Below, one piece after another: positions 25,696 through 34,857 of a stretch of 64,000 nucleotides of DNA. Made by a program: the position numbers and the translations under genes. Each line of letters opens with the position of its first letter. Positions within the stretch are counted from its first letter, which is position 1. A model generated the notes under the pieces. The model had not been told where the DNA came from. It saw only the letters and a list, made by a program, of their open reading frames with translations, and made no database searches. Source of the stretch: Microbacterium cremeum. GTDB taxonomy: Bacteria; Actinomycetota; Actinomycetes; Actinomycetales; Microbacteriaceae. Where the stretch lies: assembly GCF_015277855.1 (NCBI RefSeq), contig NZ_CP063812.1:1488001-1552000 (forward strand), written 5' to 3'.

Positions 25696-27261
25696 TCACG
25701 CCGTCCGCACCGGCTCGGGGAGCGGGCCGGGCGACCGGTCGCCGCGGAGGCGCTTGAGTACCAGCTCGGCCGAGATCAAGCACATCGGCAGCCCGATGCC
25801 CGGGAGCGTCGATGCGCCGACGTACGCGAGGCCCGCCACCTTGGCGGAGGCGTTGCGCGGCCGGAACAGCGCGCTCTGGCCGAGGGTATGGGCAAGACCC
25901 AGGGCGTTCCCCCGCCACGCGCCGAACTCGGCGGCGAAGTCGCCGGGGGCGATGGTGCGCCGCACCACGACGCGCTCGGCGAGATCCGGGATGCCGCACC
26001 ACTGCGAGATCTGCGAGATCGCGCGGTCCGCAGCCCGCTCGACCGACTCGTCTCCGCCGCCGCCGACGCCGCCGCGGCCGAGTGCCGGATCGGCCGGGAT
26101 CGGAACCAGCACGAAGAGATTCTCGTGCCCGGGCGGGGCGACGCCGGGATCGGTGGCACTGGGCCGGCACACGTACAGCGACGCGGGGTCGGGGATGCGC
26201 GGGCGAGGGCCGAAGATGTCGCGGAAGTTCGCGCGCCAGTCGTCGGCGAACAGCAGGGTGTGGTGAGCGAGCTGGGGGAGCCGGCCCCGCACTCCGAGCA
26301 GCACGAGCAGCGCACCCGGACTGGGCGTGCGGCGGTGCCATCGACGCTCCGGGTGACTCTGCAGGCGACGGGGGAGGAGGGCGGTCTCGGTGTGGTGGAG
26401 GTCGGCGCCCGAGACGACGAGATCGGCGGCGATGCGGCGCCCGTCTTCGAGCGCCACACCGGTGGCGCGTGCGTTCTCGGTCGTGATCGAGACCACGCGC
26501 GCAGCGGTCTCGATCACGGCTCCCGACGCCTCCGCGAGGCGGGTGACGGCCCGGACGACCTCGACGAATCCGCCCCGCGGGTAGAGCACCCCGTCGTCGA
26601 GGTCGAGGTGGCTCATGAGGTGGTACAGGCTCGGAACCCGGTAGGGCGAGCCTCCGAGGAAGACGGCGGGGTACTGGAGGATCCGTCGCAGCCGAGCGTC
26701 GCGGAACCGGCGATCGACGTGAGATGCGAGGCTGCGCGTCAGCAGCGGGGCGAGTTGCGGAAGCCGGCGCAGCACCTCGGGGTCGCGCAGACCCGCGGTC
26801 GACTCGTACGTGTCGTAGAGGAAGCGCGACACCGCCAGGTCGTACGCATCGCCGGCCGAGTCGAGGTATCCCTCCAGGCGCGCCCCCGCCCCAGGTTCGA
26901 CGTCCTCGAAGAGGGCCATGGCCGCACCGCGCCCGGATCGCACGTCGAGCGGTGGCTCGGCGGTGCGAGGGTCTGAGTACACCCGGTACGCCGGATCCAG
27001 CCGAACGAGGTCGACCTCCTGCTCCGCGCTCGTGCCCAGCAGGCGGAAGAAGTGGTCGAAGACCTCGGGCATGAGGTACCAGCTCGGGCCGGTGTCGAAC
27101 CGGAACCCGTCCCGATCCCAGGAGCCCGCGCGTCCGCCGAGCTCGTCGCGCGCCTCGAACAGCGAGACCGACCAGCCGTCGGCGCCGAGGAGGGCGGCGG
27201 TGGCGAGCCCGCCGATGCCGCCGCCGATCACCACCGCCCGGCCCGGTTTCTGCGGCGTCAC
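25696..27261 (-). CDS. crtI: Phytoene desaturase
   Basis: A 521-residue FAD-dependent desaturase converting phytoene to lycopene. The N-terminal dinucleotide-binding motif is VIGGGIGGLATAALLGADG and the C-terminal carotenoid-desaturase signature is LAYVGASTLPGIGLPMCLISAEL. The GTG start at 27261 overlaps the crtB stop (GTGA). The length is usual for bacterial CrtI. Confidence 0.94.
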   Translation of the reverse strand: MTPQKPGRAVVIGGGIGGLATAALLGADGWSVSLFEARDELGGRAGSWDRDGFRFDTGPSWYLMPEVFDHFFRLLGTSAEQEVDLVRLDPAYRVYSDPRTAEPPLDVRSGRGAAMALFEDVEPGAGARLEGYLDSAGDAYDLAVSRFLYDTYESTAGLRDPEVLRRLPQLAPLLTRSLASHVDRRFRDARLRRILQYPAVFLGGSPYRVPSLYHLMSHLDLDDGVLYPRGGFVEVVRAVTRLAEASGAVIETAARVVSITTENARATGVALEDGRRIAADLVVSGADLHHTETALLPRRLQSHPERRWHRRTPSPGALLVLLGVRGRLPQLAHHTLLFADDWRANFRDIFGPRPRIPDPASLYVCRPSATDPGVAPPGHENLFVLVPIPADPALGRGGVGGGGDESVERAADRAISQISQWCGIPDLAERVVVRRTIAPGDFAAEFGAWRGNALGLAHTLGQSALFRPRNASAKVAGLAYVGASTLPGIGLPMCLISAELVLKRLRGDRSPGPLPEPVRTA

Positions 27262-28139
27262 CGTCGGCGCTCCCGCAGCGGCGAGAGGCCTGCCCACGCC
27301 CGGGCAGCGAGCCGGGCCTTCACGATGTCGGGAACGCGCACCCGCCCGCCCGCCGTGCCGCCGTCGCGCAGTCGCCTCGCCAGCTCCGCGAACAGGTCGT
27401 GAGCGGCCGTGACGGCGCGCCGGCAGTCCCGCGGCAGGTCCGGGATGACCGCGGCCGCGGCCGCGAGGTCGTCGTCGATGCGGTCCAGCACGTCGTCGCG
27501 GGAGAGGCCCCCGGGGGAGAGTCCGAGGTAGTCGCGGCCCAGCGCTCGCGTATCGTGCTCGACGTCGCGCAGGAAGTTGACCTCCTGGAAGGCGGCGCCG
27601 AGCCGGCGCGCGCCATCGGCGAGCGCGGGCGGCGGCTGCTCGATCCGTCGGGCACCGGCGTTGACGAACACCTGCAGGCACATCAGCCCCACCGCTTCGG
27701 CCGAGCCGTACACGTACGCGGAGTGGGAGTCCTCGTCGTGCCGGCGCACGGCGAGGTCGGTGCGCATGGAGGCGAAGAACGGCGTGATGAGCGACTCGCC
27801 GATTCCGCACTCGCGCGCGGTCCGCGCGAACGCGTGGACGACGAGGTTGGCGCTGAACCCGCGCTCGATCGCGGCGATCGTCTCGCGCTCCAGGTCGTCG
27901 AGCACCGCGCGCGTCGCGTCAGTCGAGAGGCCGGCCGAGGCGGCCGGGCCGTCCACGACCTCGTCGGCGACCCGGACGAGGGCGTAGACCGTGCGCACGT
28001 GGGGGCGAGGACGCGGACCCAGCAGCCGGCAGGCGATCGCGAACGACGTCGAGTAGCGCGCGATGACGGTCGCCGCGGCATCGCGCGCGGTGCGGTCGTA
28101 GAGCTCGAGCGCGTCCGCCGCCGGGGTTCTGCCGGTCAC
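27258..28139 (-). CDS. crtB: Phytoene synthase
   Basis: A 293-residue trans-isoprenyl synthase that joins two geranylgeranyl diphosphates. Asp-rich motifs: RVADEVVDG (about residues 51-59) and QEVNFLRDVEHDTRALGRDYL (about 175-195). It has 4-base overlaps with crtE upstream and crtI downstream. Confidence 0.94.
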   Translation of the reverse strand: MTGRTPAADALELYDRTARDAAATVIARYSTSFAIACRLLGPRPRPHVRTVYALVRVADEVVDGPAASAGLSTDATRAVLDDLERETIAAIERGFSANLVVHAFARTARECGIGESLITPFFASMRTDLAVRRHDEDSHSAYVYGSAEAVGLMCLQVFVNAGARRIEQPPPALADGARRLGAAFQEVNFLRDVEHDTRALGRDYLGLSPGGLSRDDVLDRIDDDLAAAAAVIPDLPRDCRRAVTAAHDLFAELARRLRDGGTAGGRVRVPDIVKARLAARAWAGLSPLRERRR

Positions 28140-29191
28140 GGGATCCGCCGTTCCACCTGGTCGGCGAGTTCACGCAGCAGCGCGCCGGCGGGGCCGGGCA
28201 GCTGAGCGTCGCGCGACGCGGACCGCACGTCGCCGAGGGTCTCGTCGATCAGGGCGATCAGACGACGGCGGGCACCCGAGGATTCCAGCTCGCGCTGGGC
28301 GACGCGCACGGCGACCGGCCCCGTGCGCGCGCGCACGAGCACGTCGTCGACGCGAGTCCCGCCCATCGTCTCGCGGGCGATCGCCACAAGCGGCGTGCGC
28401 TTGCCCTCCCGCAGATCGACGCCGGCCTCTCGGCCCGCCTGATCGGATGAGCCGAAGGTGCCGATGAGATCGTCGACCAGTTGGAAGGCCAGTCCGAGCC
28501 ACCCGCCGGCGTGCGCGAGCACCCGCTGGGAGTCTGCGGTGGCGCCGCCCAGGAGCGCGCCGGCCTGGAGAGGCGCGCTGAAGGAGTAGACGGCCGTCTT
28601 GCGGTACGCCGTGGCGAGGGCGTCTTCGCGCGTCGCAGCGCGGGCCGACACGCTCTGCTCCACATCGGAGAGCTCGCCCGCGGCGGAGACGAAGATCGCG
28701 TCGTCGAGCAGTGCGAGCAGGTGTTCCCGAGTGCCCGCGGCGACATCCGCCATGGCGATCAGGCGGAAGGCCTCGTGCAGCAGGAGATCCCCGGCGAGGA
28801 TCGCGGCGGCGTCGCCCAGCAGCGCGGCCCCGTCGGGGTCGGCCCCCTGGTCGAGACCGCGGCTTCGGAACTCCCCTGAGACGTTGGGGACCCCGCGCCG
28901 CACGGTGTCGTGGTCGATCACGTCGTCATGCACGAGGAACGCGGCGTGGAGGAGCTCGAACGCCGCGCCCACCGACAACACGGCCGACGCGTGGGGCTCG
29001 CCGCCTCCGAATGCGCGGAACGATGCGAGGACGAGCGCCGGTCGCAGACGCTTGCCTCCCCGCGCCGCCCGCGAGATCGCGGCGCCGAGGGCGGCGAACC
29101 CGGGCCCGAGATCCACCGCGCGGTCGCGAATGCGGGCGAGCGACCCGTCGATCGCGATGTCGAGGGCCGGGTCCGGTGCCGTGACGTTCAT
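28136..29191 (-). CDS. crtE: Geranylgeranyl diphosphate synthase
   Basis: A 351-residue polyprenyl synthase. First Asp-rich motif VHDDVIDHDTVRRG, second FQLVDDLIGTFG (DDxxG, short form). It supplies GGPP for CrtB. The ATG at 29191 (MNVTAPDP) overlaps the idi stop; the longer frame is not chosen because this junction is the operon's regular ATGA coupling. Confidence 0.92.
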   Translation of the reverse strand: MNVTAPDPALDIAIDGSLARIRDRAVDLGPGFAALGAAISRAARGGKRLRPALVLASFRAFGGGEPHASAVLSVGAAFELLHAAFLVHDDVIDHDTVRRGVPNVSGEFRSRGLDQGADPDGAALLGDAAAILAGDLLLHEAFRLIAMADVAAGTREHLLALLDDAIFVSAAGELSDVEQSVSARAATREDALATAYRKTAVYSFSAPLQAGALLGGATADSQRVLAHAGGWLGLAFQLVDDLIGTFGSSDQAGREAGVDLREGKRTPLVAIARETMGGTRVDDVLVRARTGPVAVRVAQRELESSGARRRLIALIDETLGDVRSASRDAQLPGPAGALLRELADQVERRIP

Positions 29192-29739
29192 GTCGTCGGC
29201 TGCCGCTCGCCGGCCACTTCGAACAGTCTGAGCTGCTCGGCCTGCAGGACCAGCCACGGGCTGAACGCCCAGGGGGTGGTCGCGATCGACGCGGCGAGGT
29301 CTTCGGGCGCGACCCAGCGCGAGTCGATGACCTCGAGGGGATTGAGCGTCGGCTCCTCATCCGTGTACGCCGTGTAGACCGGGCACAGTTCGTGCTCGAC
29401 GATGCCGTTGGCATCGGTCGCGCGGTAGCGGAAGAGCGGCAGTGCCAGGTCGATGTCGGTCAGCGACAGTCCCAGTTCGAAGTCGGCGCGTCGCCTCACG
29501 GCACTCAGCACCGGCTCGGCCGGACGCGGATGCCCGCAGAACGAGTTCGTCCACACTCCCGGCCACGTCTTCTTGCCGAGCGCTCGCCGGGTGACGAGCA
29601 CGTGACCGTCCCGGTTGCGCACATGACAGGAGAAGGCGAGGTGCAGGGCCGTGTCGGTGCCGTGCACGCTGCTCTTGGGTGCGGTCCCGATCGCGCGGCC
29701 GTCGTCGTCGAGCAGCACCACTTCGTCGATGTCGGTCAT
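29188..29739 (-). CDS. idi: Isopentenyl-diphosphate delta-isomerase, type I
   Basis: A 183-residue Nudix-fold isomerase interconverting IPP and DMAPP. The catalytic Cys is in WTNSFCGHP and the Glu in VEHELCPVY. It is the first gene of the carotenoid operon. The ATG at 29739 (MTDIDEVV) is chosen because GAAGG lies a few bases upstream; the longer frame to 29775 would run through the promoter region. Confidence 0.92.
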   Translation of the reverse strand: MTDIDEVVLLDDDGRAIGTAPKSSVHGTDTALHLAFSCHVRNRDGHVLVTRRALGKKTWPGVWTNSFCGHPRPAEPVLSAVRRRADFELGLSLTDIDLALPLFRYRATDANGIVEHELCPVYTAYTDEEPTLNPLEVIDSRWVAPEDLAASIATTPWAFSPWLVLQAEQLRLFEVAGERQPTT

Positions 29740-29758
29740 GACCCCGCCTTCGAATATC

Positions 29759-29773
29759 GCTAGCTTATCTAGC
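29759..29773. promoter_or_regulatory. Palindrome GCTAG-n5-CTAGC, candidate CrtR operator
   Basis: A perfect 5+5 inverted repeat in an AT-rich stretch, 20 bases upstream of idi, overlapping TAGATA/TAAGCT sequences that could be the -10 of the carotenoid operon. A repressor bound here would block idi-crt transcription. Confidence 0.45.
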
Positions 29774-29792
29774 AATTTGTCTTGTGCGATGC

Positions 29793-29819
29793 TACAACGA
29801 GTCGGAAGGGTCGTACAAC
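29793..29819. promoter_or_regulatory. Two TACAAC direct repeats between idi and crtR
   Basis: TACAAC at 29793-29798 and 29814-29819, 21 bases (two helical turns) apart. The second ends directly at the crtR ATG. The first pairs with an upstream TTGT (29777-29780). Possible second regulator site; not proven. Confidence 0.35.
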
Positions 29820-30293
29820 ATGTCGCACCGGTGGATACCGCAGACGCCTAAGGAGCACGCGATCATGCGTGTCCTCAAGTCGATCCGCGCGCTCACCGAC
29901 GCCATGGAGCGCATGCACAGCGGCATGAAGGGCGACATGGACATGAACGCCACCGACCTGGCGGCGCTGCGCCTGCTCATCATCCGCGAACAGCAGGACC
30001 GGACGGTCAGCCCTCGTGACATCGCGGACCACCTCCGCATCACCACCGCGTCGACCACGAAGCTGCTCGATCGCCTCTCGGCGTCGGGGCATGTCGAGCG
30101 CCGGCCCCACCCGCGGGATCGTCGCGCCCGTGTGGTCGTGCTCACCGAGGAATCGCGGCACGCGTTCTTCCGCGTGTTCGGCGAACGTCTTCAGGCGATG
30201 CGCACGGTGGCCGCCGACTACGACGAGCCCGAACTCGCCGTCATCGCCCGCTTCCTCGACGACCTGAGCGCCGCGATGGACCCGCCCGTCTGA
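29820..30293 (+). CDS. crtR: MarR-family regulator, CrtR-like
   Basis: A 157-residue winged-helix MarR protein with the recognition region VSPRDIADHLRITTASTTKLLDRL and the wing VERRPHPRDRRARVVVLTEES. In corynebacteria a divergent MarR repressor (CrtR) controls the crt operon in response to GGPP; the same divergent placement here supports the name. The ATG at 29820 has GGAAGGG 10 bases upstream; an in-frame GTG at 29784 would add 12 residues. It is closed by a strong hairpin. Confidence 0.83.
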   Translation: MSHRWIPQTPKEHAIMRVLKSIRALTDAMERMHSGMKGDMDMNATDLAALRLLIIREQQDRTVSPRDIADHLRITTASTTKLLDRLSASGHVERRPHPRDRRARVVVLTEESRHAFFRVFGERLQAMRTVAADYDEPELAVIARFLDDLSAAMDPPV

Positions 30294-30300
30294 TCGACGA

Positions 30301-30340
30301 CGAAGAAGAGGGCGCCCCTTCCGGGACGCCCTCTTCTTCG
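30301..30340. terminator. Bidirectional terminator between crtR and tRNA-fMet
   Basis: A 14-bp perfect stem (30301-30314 with 30327-30340), extended by three more pairs after one mismatch, with a TTCC loop. It is followed by a T-rich stretch on the plus strand. Confidence 0.8.
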
Positions 30341-30349
30341 TTCTTCTGT

Positions 30350-30422
30350 TGCGGGGACAGGATTTGAACCTGCGACCTCTGGGTTATGAGCCCAGCGAGC
30401 TACCGAGCTGCTCCACCCCGCG
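30350..30422 (-). tRNA. tRNA-fMet (initiator, anticodon CAU)
   Basis: A 73-base cloverleaf. The anticodon loop reads CTCATAA flanked by GGG/CCC pairs, and the acceptor begins CGCGGGG and ends CCCCGCA, giving the C1-A72 mismatch that marks initiators. CCA is not encoded. Confidence 0.93.
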
Positions 30423-30515
30423 GCACGAGAACTTAGCCTAGCACGCTTTCGGAGGGGTCTCGACCTGAGCCGCCCCCGCTTGCTCCGCTCGCGTGTCGGA
30501 GGGGAGGATGAGCGC

Positions 30516-31037
30516 ATGTCTTCCGACCGCGAGCGCGAACCGCGGGACGATCGCGTCGAGGGTCGCGACGAGACTCCGCAGGAGCGCGCGGACCGGAACT
30601 GGAATGAGGTGCTCCAAGAGCTGCGAGTGCTCCAGACCGGCACGCAGATCCTCACCGGCTTCCTGCTCGCGCTCGCCTTCCAGCCCGCGTTCTCCGACCT
30701 GTCGACGGGGCAGCGGGTCGCGTACCTGACGCTGGTCGTGCTGGCGGCGTTGAGCTCGATCGTGGCGCTCGCCCCGGTCGCACTGCACCGCCGCCTGTTC
30801 CAGCAGGGTGCGAAGCCCGAGGTCGTGCGGTTCGGTCACGTCGCACTCGTCATCGCACTGCTGACCGTCTCGTTGCTGGTCGTTGGCGTCGTCGCCTTCG
30901 TTTTCGACGTCGTGGTGGGCGGCGCGACCGTCTGGTGGGTGCTGCTCGCGCTCGCGATGCTGATCGTCGTACTGTGGCTCATCGTGCCGGCGATCATCCG
31001 TGCACGCCTGCGAGCGAACGGGGGAGCACCGCGATGA
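30516..31037 (+). CDS. DUF6328 family membrane protein
   Basis: A 173-residue protein with a charged N-terminus (ETPQERADRNWNEVLQELRVLQTG) followed by four transmembrane segments: LTGFLLALAFQPAF, VAYLTLVVLAALSSIVALAPVAL, VALVIALLTVSLLVVGVVAFVF and WWVLLALAMLIVVLWLIVPAI. This is the DUF6328 layout. Function unknown. A GGAGGGGAGGA purine tract ends 7-8 bases before the ATG at 30516. The stop overlaps the next gene's ATG, so the pair is coupled. Confidence 0.82.
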   Translation: MSSDREREPRDDRVEGRDETPQERADRNWNEVLQELRVLQTGTQILTGFLLALAFQPAFSDLSTGQRVAYLTLVVLAALSSIVALAPVALHRRLFQQGAKPEVVRFGHVALVIALLTVSLLVVGVVAFVFDVVVGGATVWWVLLALAMLIVVLWLIVPAIIRARLRANGGAPR

Positions 31038-31840
31038 CCGAGACACTCGCGATCGGAGTCGCGCAGTTCGCGCCGACCGCCGACACCGCGGCGAACCTGG
31101 AGGCGATCGCCGAGCTCGTGGCGACGGCATCCTCCCGCGGCGCGCGCGTCATCGTCTTCCCCGAGTACTCGAGCTACTTCGTCGACCCCTTCGACGCGTC
31201 CCTCGCTCAGAACGCGCAACCCCTCGACGGGCCGTTCGTGCAGTCGCTCTCGCAGATCGCGAGGCGGCATGACGTCGTGGTGGTGGCGGGACTGCTCGAG
31301 AGCGGCGACGACCGGCGGATCCGCAACACCGTGGTGGCGGTGTCGGCCGACGGGCTGCTCGCGCACTATCGCAAGCTGCATCTGTACGACGCGTTCGGCC
31401 AGCGCGAGTCGGACTGGGTGCAGCCCGGCGAGCTCGCACCCCCGCAGACGTTCGAGCACGGCGGTCTGACGTTCGGGCTCATGACCTGCTACGACGTGCG
31501 GTTCCCCGAGGTCGGGCGCCTCCTCGTCGATGCCGGAGCCGACGTCTTCCTCGTGCCGGCCGAGTGGGTGCGCGGACCGCTGAAGGAGCACCACTGGCGA
31601 ACGCTGCTGCACGCGCGCGCGATCGAGAACACCGTGTTCGTGGCGGCTGCGGATCACCCGCCTCCGCTGGGCGTGGGGCACTCGCTCGTGGTCGATCCGC
31701 AGGGCGTCGAGCTCGCGGCGGTCGGCACCGCGACCGACGTCGCGGTCGCCCACCTCGACATCGGCGCCCTCGAGCGTGTTCGGCGCGTGAACCCGTCACT
31801 GCGCCTTCGGCGTCTCGGCGTCGTCGTGCGCGAGTCCTGA
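31034..31840 (+). CDS. Carbon-nitrogen hydrolase (nitrilase superfamily)
   Basis: A 268-residue CN-hydrolase with the complete Glu-Lys-Cys triad: E in VIFPEYSSYF (about residue 45), K in AHYRKLHLYDAFGQRES (about 113) and C in LMTCYDVRFPE (about 151). The substrate could be an omega-amide or similar small amide; members near NIT2-type enzymes repair deaminated metabolites. The exact substrate is not readable. Confidence 0.88.
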   Translation: MTETLAIGVAQFAPTADTAANLEAIAELVATASSRGARVIVFPEYSSYFVDPFDASLAQNAQPLDGPFVQSLSQIARRHDVVVVAGLLESGDDRRIRNTVVAVSADGLLAHYRKLHLYDAFGQRESDWVQPGELAPPQTFEHGGLTFGLMTCYDVRFPEVGRLLVDAGADVFLVPAEWVRGPLKEHHWRTLLHARAIENTVFVAAADHPPPLGVGHSLVVDPQGVELAAVGTATDVAVAHLDIGALERVRRVNPSLRLRRLGVVVRES

Positions 31841-31847
31841 CGCGGCG

Positions 31848-33047
31848 TCAGGCGAGCGCGGCGAGGCGGGCCGCCGCCTCCTCGAGGACGTCTTCCCGCT
31901 TGCAGGCGGCGAATCGCACGAGCGTGGCGTACTCGGTGCGGCGCGCGTCGGTGGTGAACGCGGTGAGCGGGATCGCGACGACCCCCGCGCGCTCGGGGAG
32001 CTCGCGGCAGAAGGCCGCGGCATCCGTCGCCCCCAGCGCCGCGGCGTCGGCCACCGTGAAGTACGAGCCGGCGGGAGTCGACACGTCGAACCCTGCCGCG
32101 CGCAGGCCGGCGCCCAGCAGGTCGCGCTTGGCGCGCAGCGTGCCGGCGATGGTGTGGAAGAACTCGTCGCCCAGGCGCAGCCCCGTCGCGATCGCGGGCT
32201 GGAAAGGGCTGCCGTTGACGTACGTGAGGAACTGCTTGACCGCCAGCACCGCGTCCACGAGCGGCGCCGGGCCGGTGACCCACCCGATCTTCCACCCGGT
32301 GGTGGAGAAGGTCTTGCCCCCGGACGAGATCGTGAGCGTGCGCTCCCAGGCGCCGGGGAGCGTCGCGAGGGGAACGTGGCGCTCGGCGAACACGAGGTGC
32401 TCGTACACCTCGTCGGTGACCAGGACCGCGTCGTGACGCTCGGCGAGGCGTACCAACTCGTCGCGCACCTCGGCGCCGAAGACGGCACCGGTCGGGTTGT
32501 GCGGGTCGTTGACGAGGATGACGCGCGTGCGGTCCGTCACGGCGGCACGCAGCTCGTCGAGGTCGGGCTGGAAGTCCGGCCAGCGCAGCGGCACCGTGAC
32601 CAGCCGCGCGCCGGCGAGCGCGGCGACGGCCGCGTACGCGTCGTAGTGCGGCTCGAACACCACGACCTCGTCGTCCGCCCCATCGAGGAGGGCCAGCAGC
32701 GTCGCCGCCAGCGCCTCGGTCGCGCCCGCGGTCACGAGAGCCTCGCGGGCCGGATCGATGCGGAGGCCGTAGAAGCGCTCCTGGTGCTCGGCGACGGCGA
32801 GAAGCAGATCCGGGATGCCGCGACCCGGCGGGTACTGATTGGCGCCGTTCGCGATCGCGGCGCGCGCGGCGTCGAGCACCTCGGCCGGACCGTCCTCATC
32901 GGGAAAACCCTGCCCGAGGTTGATCGCGCCGGTTCGCGCCGCGAGGGCCGACATCTCGGCGAAGATGGTGGGACGGATGGATCCGTCGGCACCGACGAGT
33001 CCGGCGCCGGCGGCGGTGCGGTGCCACGCTCCAGAGATCGGTCGCAT
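31848..33047 (-). CDS. Class I/II PLP-dependent aminotransferase (DapC/kynurenine aminotransferase-like)
   Basis: A 399-residue fold-type I aminotransferase. The PLP lysine is in ISSGGKTFSTTGWKIGW, the NDPHNPTG motif holds the cofactor-binding Asn, and VTDEVYEHLVF the Asp and Tyr. The N-terminus INLGQGFPDEDGP is typical of the kynurenine/N-succinyldiaminopimelate aminotransferase branch (M. tuberculosis DapC, Rv0858c, from memory). Substrate specificity remains uncertain. The ATG at 33047 follows TACCGT by 8 bases. Confidence 0.87.
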   Translation of the reverse strand: MRPISGAWHRTAAGAGLVGADGSIRPTIFAEMSALAARTGAINLGQGFPDEDGPAEVLDAARAAIANGANQYPPGRGIPDLLLAVAEHQERFYGLRIDPAREALVTAGATEALAATLLALLDGADDEVVVFEPHYDAYAAVAALAGARLVTVPLRWPDFQPDLDELRAAVTDRTRVILVNDPHNPTGAVFGAEVRDELVRLAERHDAVLVTDEVYEHLVFAERHVPLATLPGAWERTLTISSGGKTFSTTGWKIGWVTGPAPLVDAVLAVKQFLTYVNGSPFQPAIATGLRLGDEFFHTIAGTLRAKRDLLGAGLRAAGFDVSTPAGSYFTVADAAALGATDAAAFCRELPERAGVVAIPLTAFTTDARRTEYATLVRFAACKREDVLEEAAARLAALA

Positions 33048-33165
33048 AGCGCTTCACGGTACTCCGGCTCGTTCAGGTCCATTGCATAGGCGAGTCCCAT
33101 TCACGACATAAGAAACGCACAGCATCGGTGGGCAATGTGGTGAGTGCTTGGCAGAAGGAGCAATC

Positions 33166-34794
33166 ATGACCGACACCCAGGGCGAGCGCCCCGAAGACCA
33201 GACACCCGACGTACCGCCGGTTCCGCCGGTGCCGGCGACCCCCGCGACTCCTGCGGCGACCCCCGCGACTCCCGCGACTCCCGCGACTCCGGCGACTCCC
33301 GCGGCGACCCCCACGACTCCCGCGGCTCCCGCGGCGACGTTCCAGCCCCCCGCCGGATACCCCGCCGGATACCCTGCCGGTCCGCAGGCCTATGCCCGGC
33401 CGCAGGGGTACGCGGGTCAGCCCGCGAGCCACCCGAACTCCTACGCGGGCCAGACGCACGGCGTGCCGCCGCACCACGCGACCGCGCCGGGGGCTGCGTT
33501 CGGAGCTGCCGCCGCCGAGACTCAGCCCACGGCCCCGATCAGCGGTGCGCCGCAGGTCACGGCGCCCGCGCCGACGAACGCCCCGAAGAAGCCCTCGGGC
33601 GCCGGGAAGGTCGTGGGCCTCATGGTCGCCGCCGCCATCGTGGGCGGCGCCGCGGGGCTGGGCGGAACCTACGCGGGTCTGAACTGGTTCGCGTCCGAGA
33701 GCACCGCCCCGGCCGCGGGGCCGAACACGGTGACCGTCAACGACACCGACTCGGTCAACCAGACCACGGCGATCGCCGCCAAGGTGGTGCCGAGCGTCGT
33801 CACGATCGCGGCGACCAGCAATGCCGGCGGCGGCACCGGATCCGGTGTCGTGCTGACCGAGGACGGCTACGTCGTGACGAACACCCACGTCGTGACCCTC
33901 GACGGTGCGACCGGCGACGCCACGATCCGCGTCACCACGTCGGACGGCCGCGTCTACGACGCCGAGGTGGTCGGCCTCGACCCGATGTACGACCTCGCGG
34001 TCATCAAGCTGAAGGGCGCCGAGGGTCTGACCCCGATCGAGTTCGGCGACTCGGGCAAGCTGAACGTCGGCGACGAGACGATCGCGGTGGGGGCTCCGCT
34101 GGGCCTTGCCAACACCGTCACCACCGGCATCGTGAGCGCACTGAACCGCTCCATCCAGATCGCGTCGTCGGCCGTCCCCGACACCGGCGGCGAGGACCAG
34201 CAGCCGCAGGAGGAGGAGGGCGAGAACGGCGAGGGCGGTCCGTTCCGCTTCGACTTCGGCCAGGGCCCGCAGCAGCGGACGCCCACTGAGACCATCTCGA
34301 TCGCCGTGATCCAGACCGATGCCGCGATCAACCCCGGCAACTCGGGCGGTGCGCTGGTCGACTCGGAGGGCAAGCTCATCGGCATCAACGTCGCGATCGC
34401 GACGGCCGGCGGCTCGAGCGACGGGTCCGGATCGATCGGCGTGGGCTTCTCGATCCCGTCCGAGGTCGTCGAACGCGTCACCGGCGAGATCATCGAGAAC
34501 GGCGAGGCGACGCACGGTCTGCTCGGCGCGATGGTGATGCCTGCGGCGTCCGTCGAGGACGCCACGATCTCGGGCGCCTACCTCGACCAGGTCACCGAGG
34601 GTGGTCCGGCAGAGGCGGCGGGCCTGCGGGCCGGCGACATCGTGACCGCCTTCAACGGCGTGCCGATCACCGACGCGACCGACCTCACCGCACAGGTGCG
34701 CGCGGTCGCCGCGGGCAGCGAGGCCGAGGTCACCTACGTCCGGGACGGCAAGACCCGCACCCTCGAGGTGACCCTGGGGGCGCTCGAGCAGTAA
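33166..34794 (+). CDS. HtrA/DegP-type membrane-anchored serine protease with PDZ domain
   Basis: A 542-residue protease. The cytoplasmic N-terminus is a Pro/Ala/Thr-rich stretch with (ATP)n repeats at residues ~24-57, then a transmembrane helix (about 148-170). The trypsin-like domain shows His in VVTNTHVVTLD (~239), Asp in YDLAVIKLKG (~274) and Ser in NPGNSGGALVDS (~391), followed by PDZ (~460-535; AEAAGLRAGDIVTAFNG). An acidic Gln/Glu/Gly insert (about residues 344-375) lies just before the strand leading to the serine. It likely degrades misfolded envelope proteins. AGAAGGAG precedes the ATG at 33166. Confidence 0.9.
   Translation: MTDTQGERPEDQTPDVPPVPPVPATPATPAATPATPATPATPATPAATPTTPAAPAATFQPPAGYPAGYPAGPQAYARPQGYAGQPASHPNSYAGQTHGVPPHHATAPGAAFGAAAAETQPTAPISGAPQVTAPAPTNAPKKPSGAGKVVGLMVAAAIVGGAAGLGGTYAGLNWFASESTAPAAGPNTVTVNDTDSVNQTTAIAAKVVPSVVTIAATSNAGGGTGSGVVLTEDGYVVTNTHVVTLDGATGDATIRVTTSDGRVYDAEVVGLDPMYDLAVIKLKGAEGLTPIEFGDSGKLNVGDETIAVGAPLGLANTVTTGIVSALNRSIQIASSAVPDTGGEDQQPQEEEGENGEGGPFRFDFGQGPQQRTPTETISIAVIQTDAAINPGNSGGALVDSEGKLIGINVAIATAGGSSDGSGSIGVGFSIPSEVVERVTGEIIENGEATHGLLGAMVMPAASVEDATISGAYLDQVTEGGPAEAAGLRAGDIVTAFNGVPITDATDLTAQVRAVAAGSEAEVTYVRDGKTRTLEVTLGALEQ
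33237..33332 (+). repeat. Imperfect short tandem repeats in the HtrA N-terminus
   Basis: Repeats of gcgactccc-type 9- and 15-base units encode alternating ATP/AATP residues in the cytoplasmic tail. All units are multiples of three, so copy-number change keeps the frame. Confidence 0.75.
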
Positions 34795-34845
34795 CCCGCC
34801 ATCGCGCAGGACGCCACCCTGCGAGCACCTCCGCAACGCGGACGG

Positions 34846-34851
34846 TAGGCT
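34846..34851 (+). promoter_or_regulatory. -10 box TAGGCT of a leaderless promoter
   Basis: TAGGCT, 6 bases before the GTG at 34858. Confidence 0.5.
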
Positions 34852-34857
34852 CGCGGG

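Noticed and set aside
29784..29819. Upstream GTG start for crtR
   Set aside because: It would place coding sequence over the operator region and lacks a ribosome-binding site; the ATG at 29820 has GGAAGGG.
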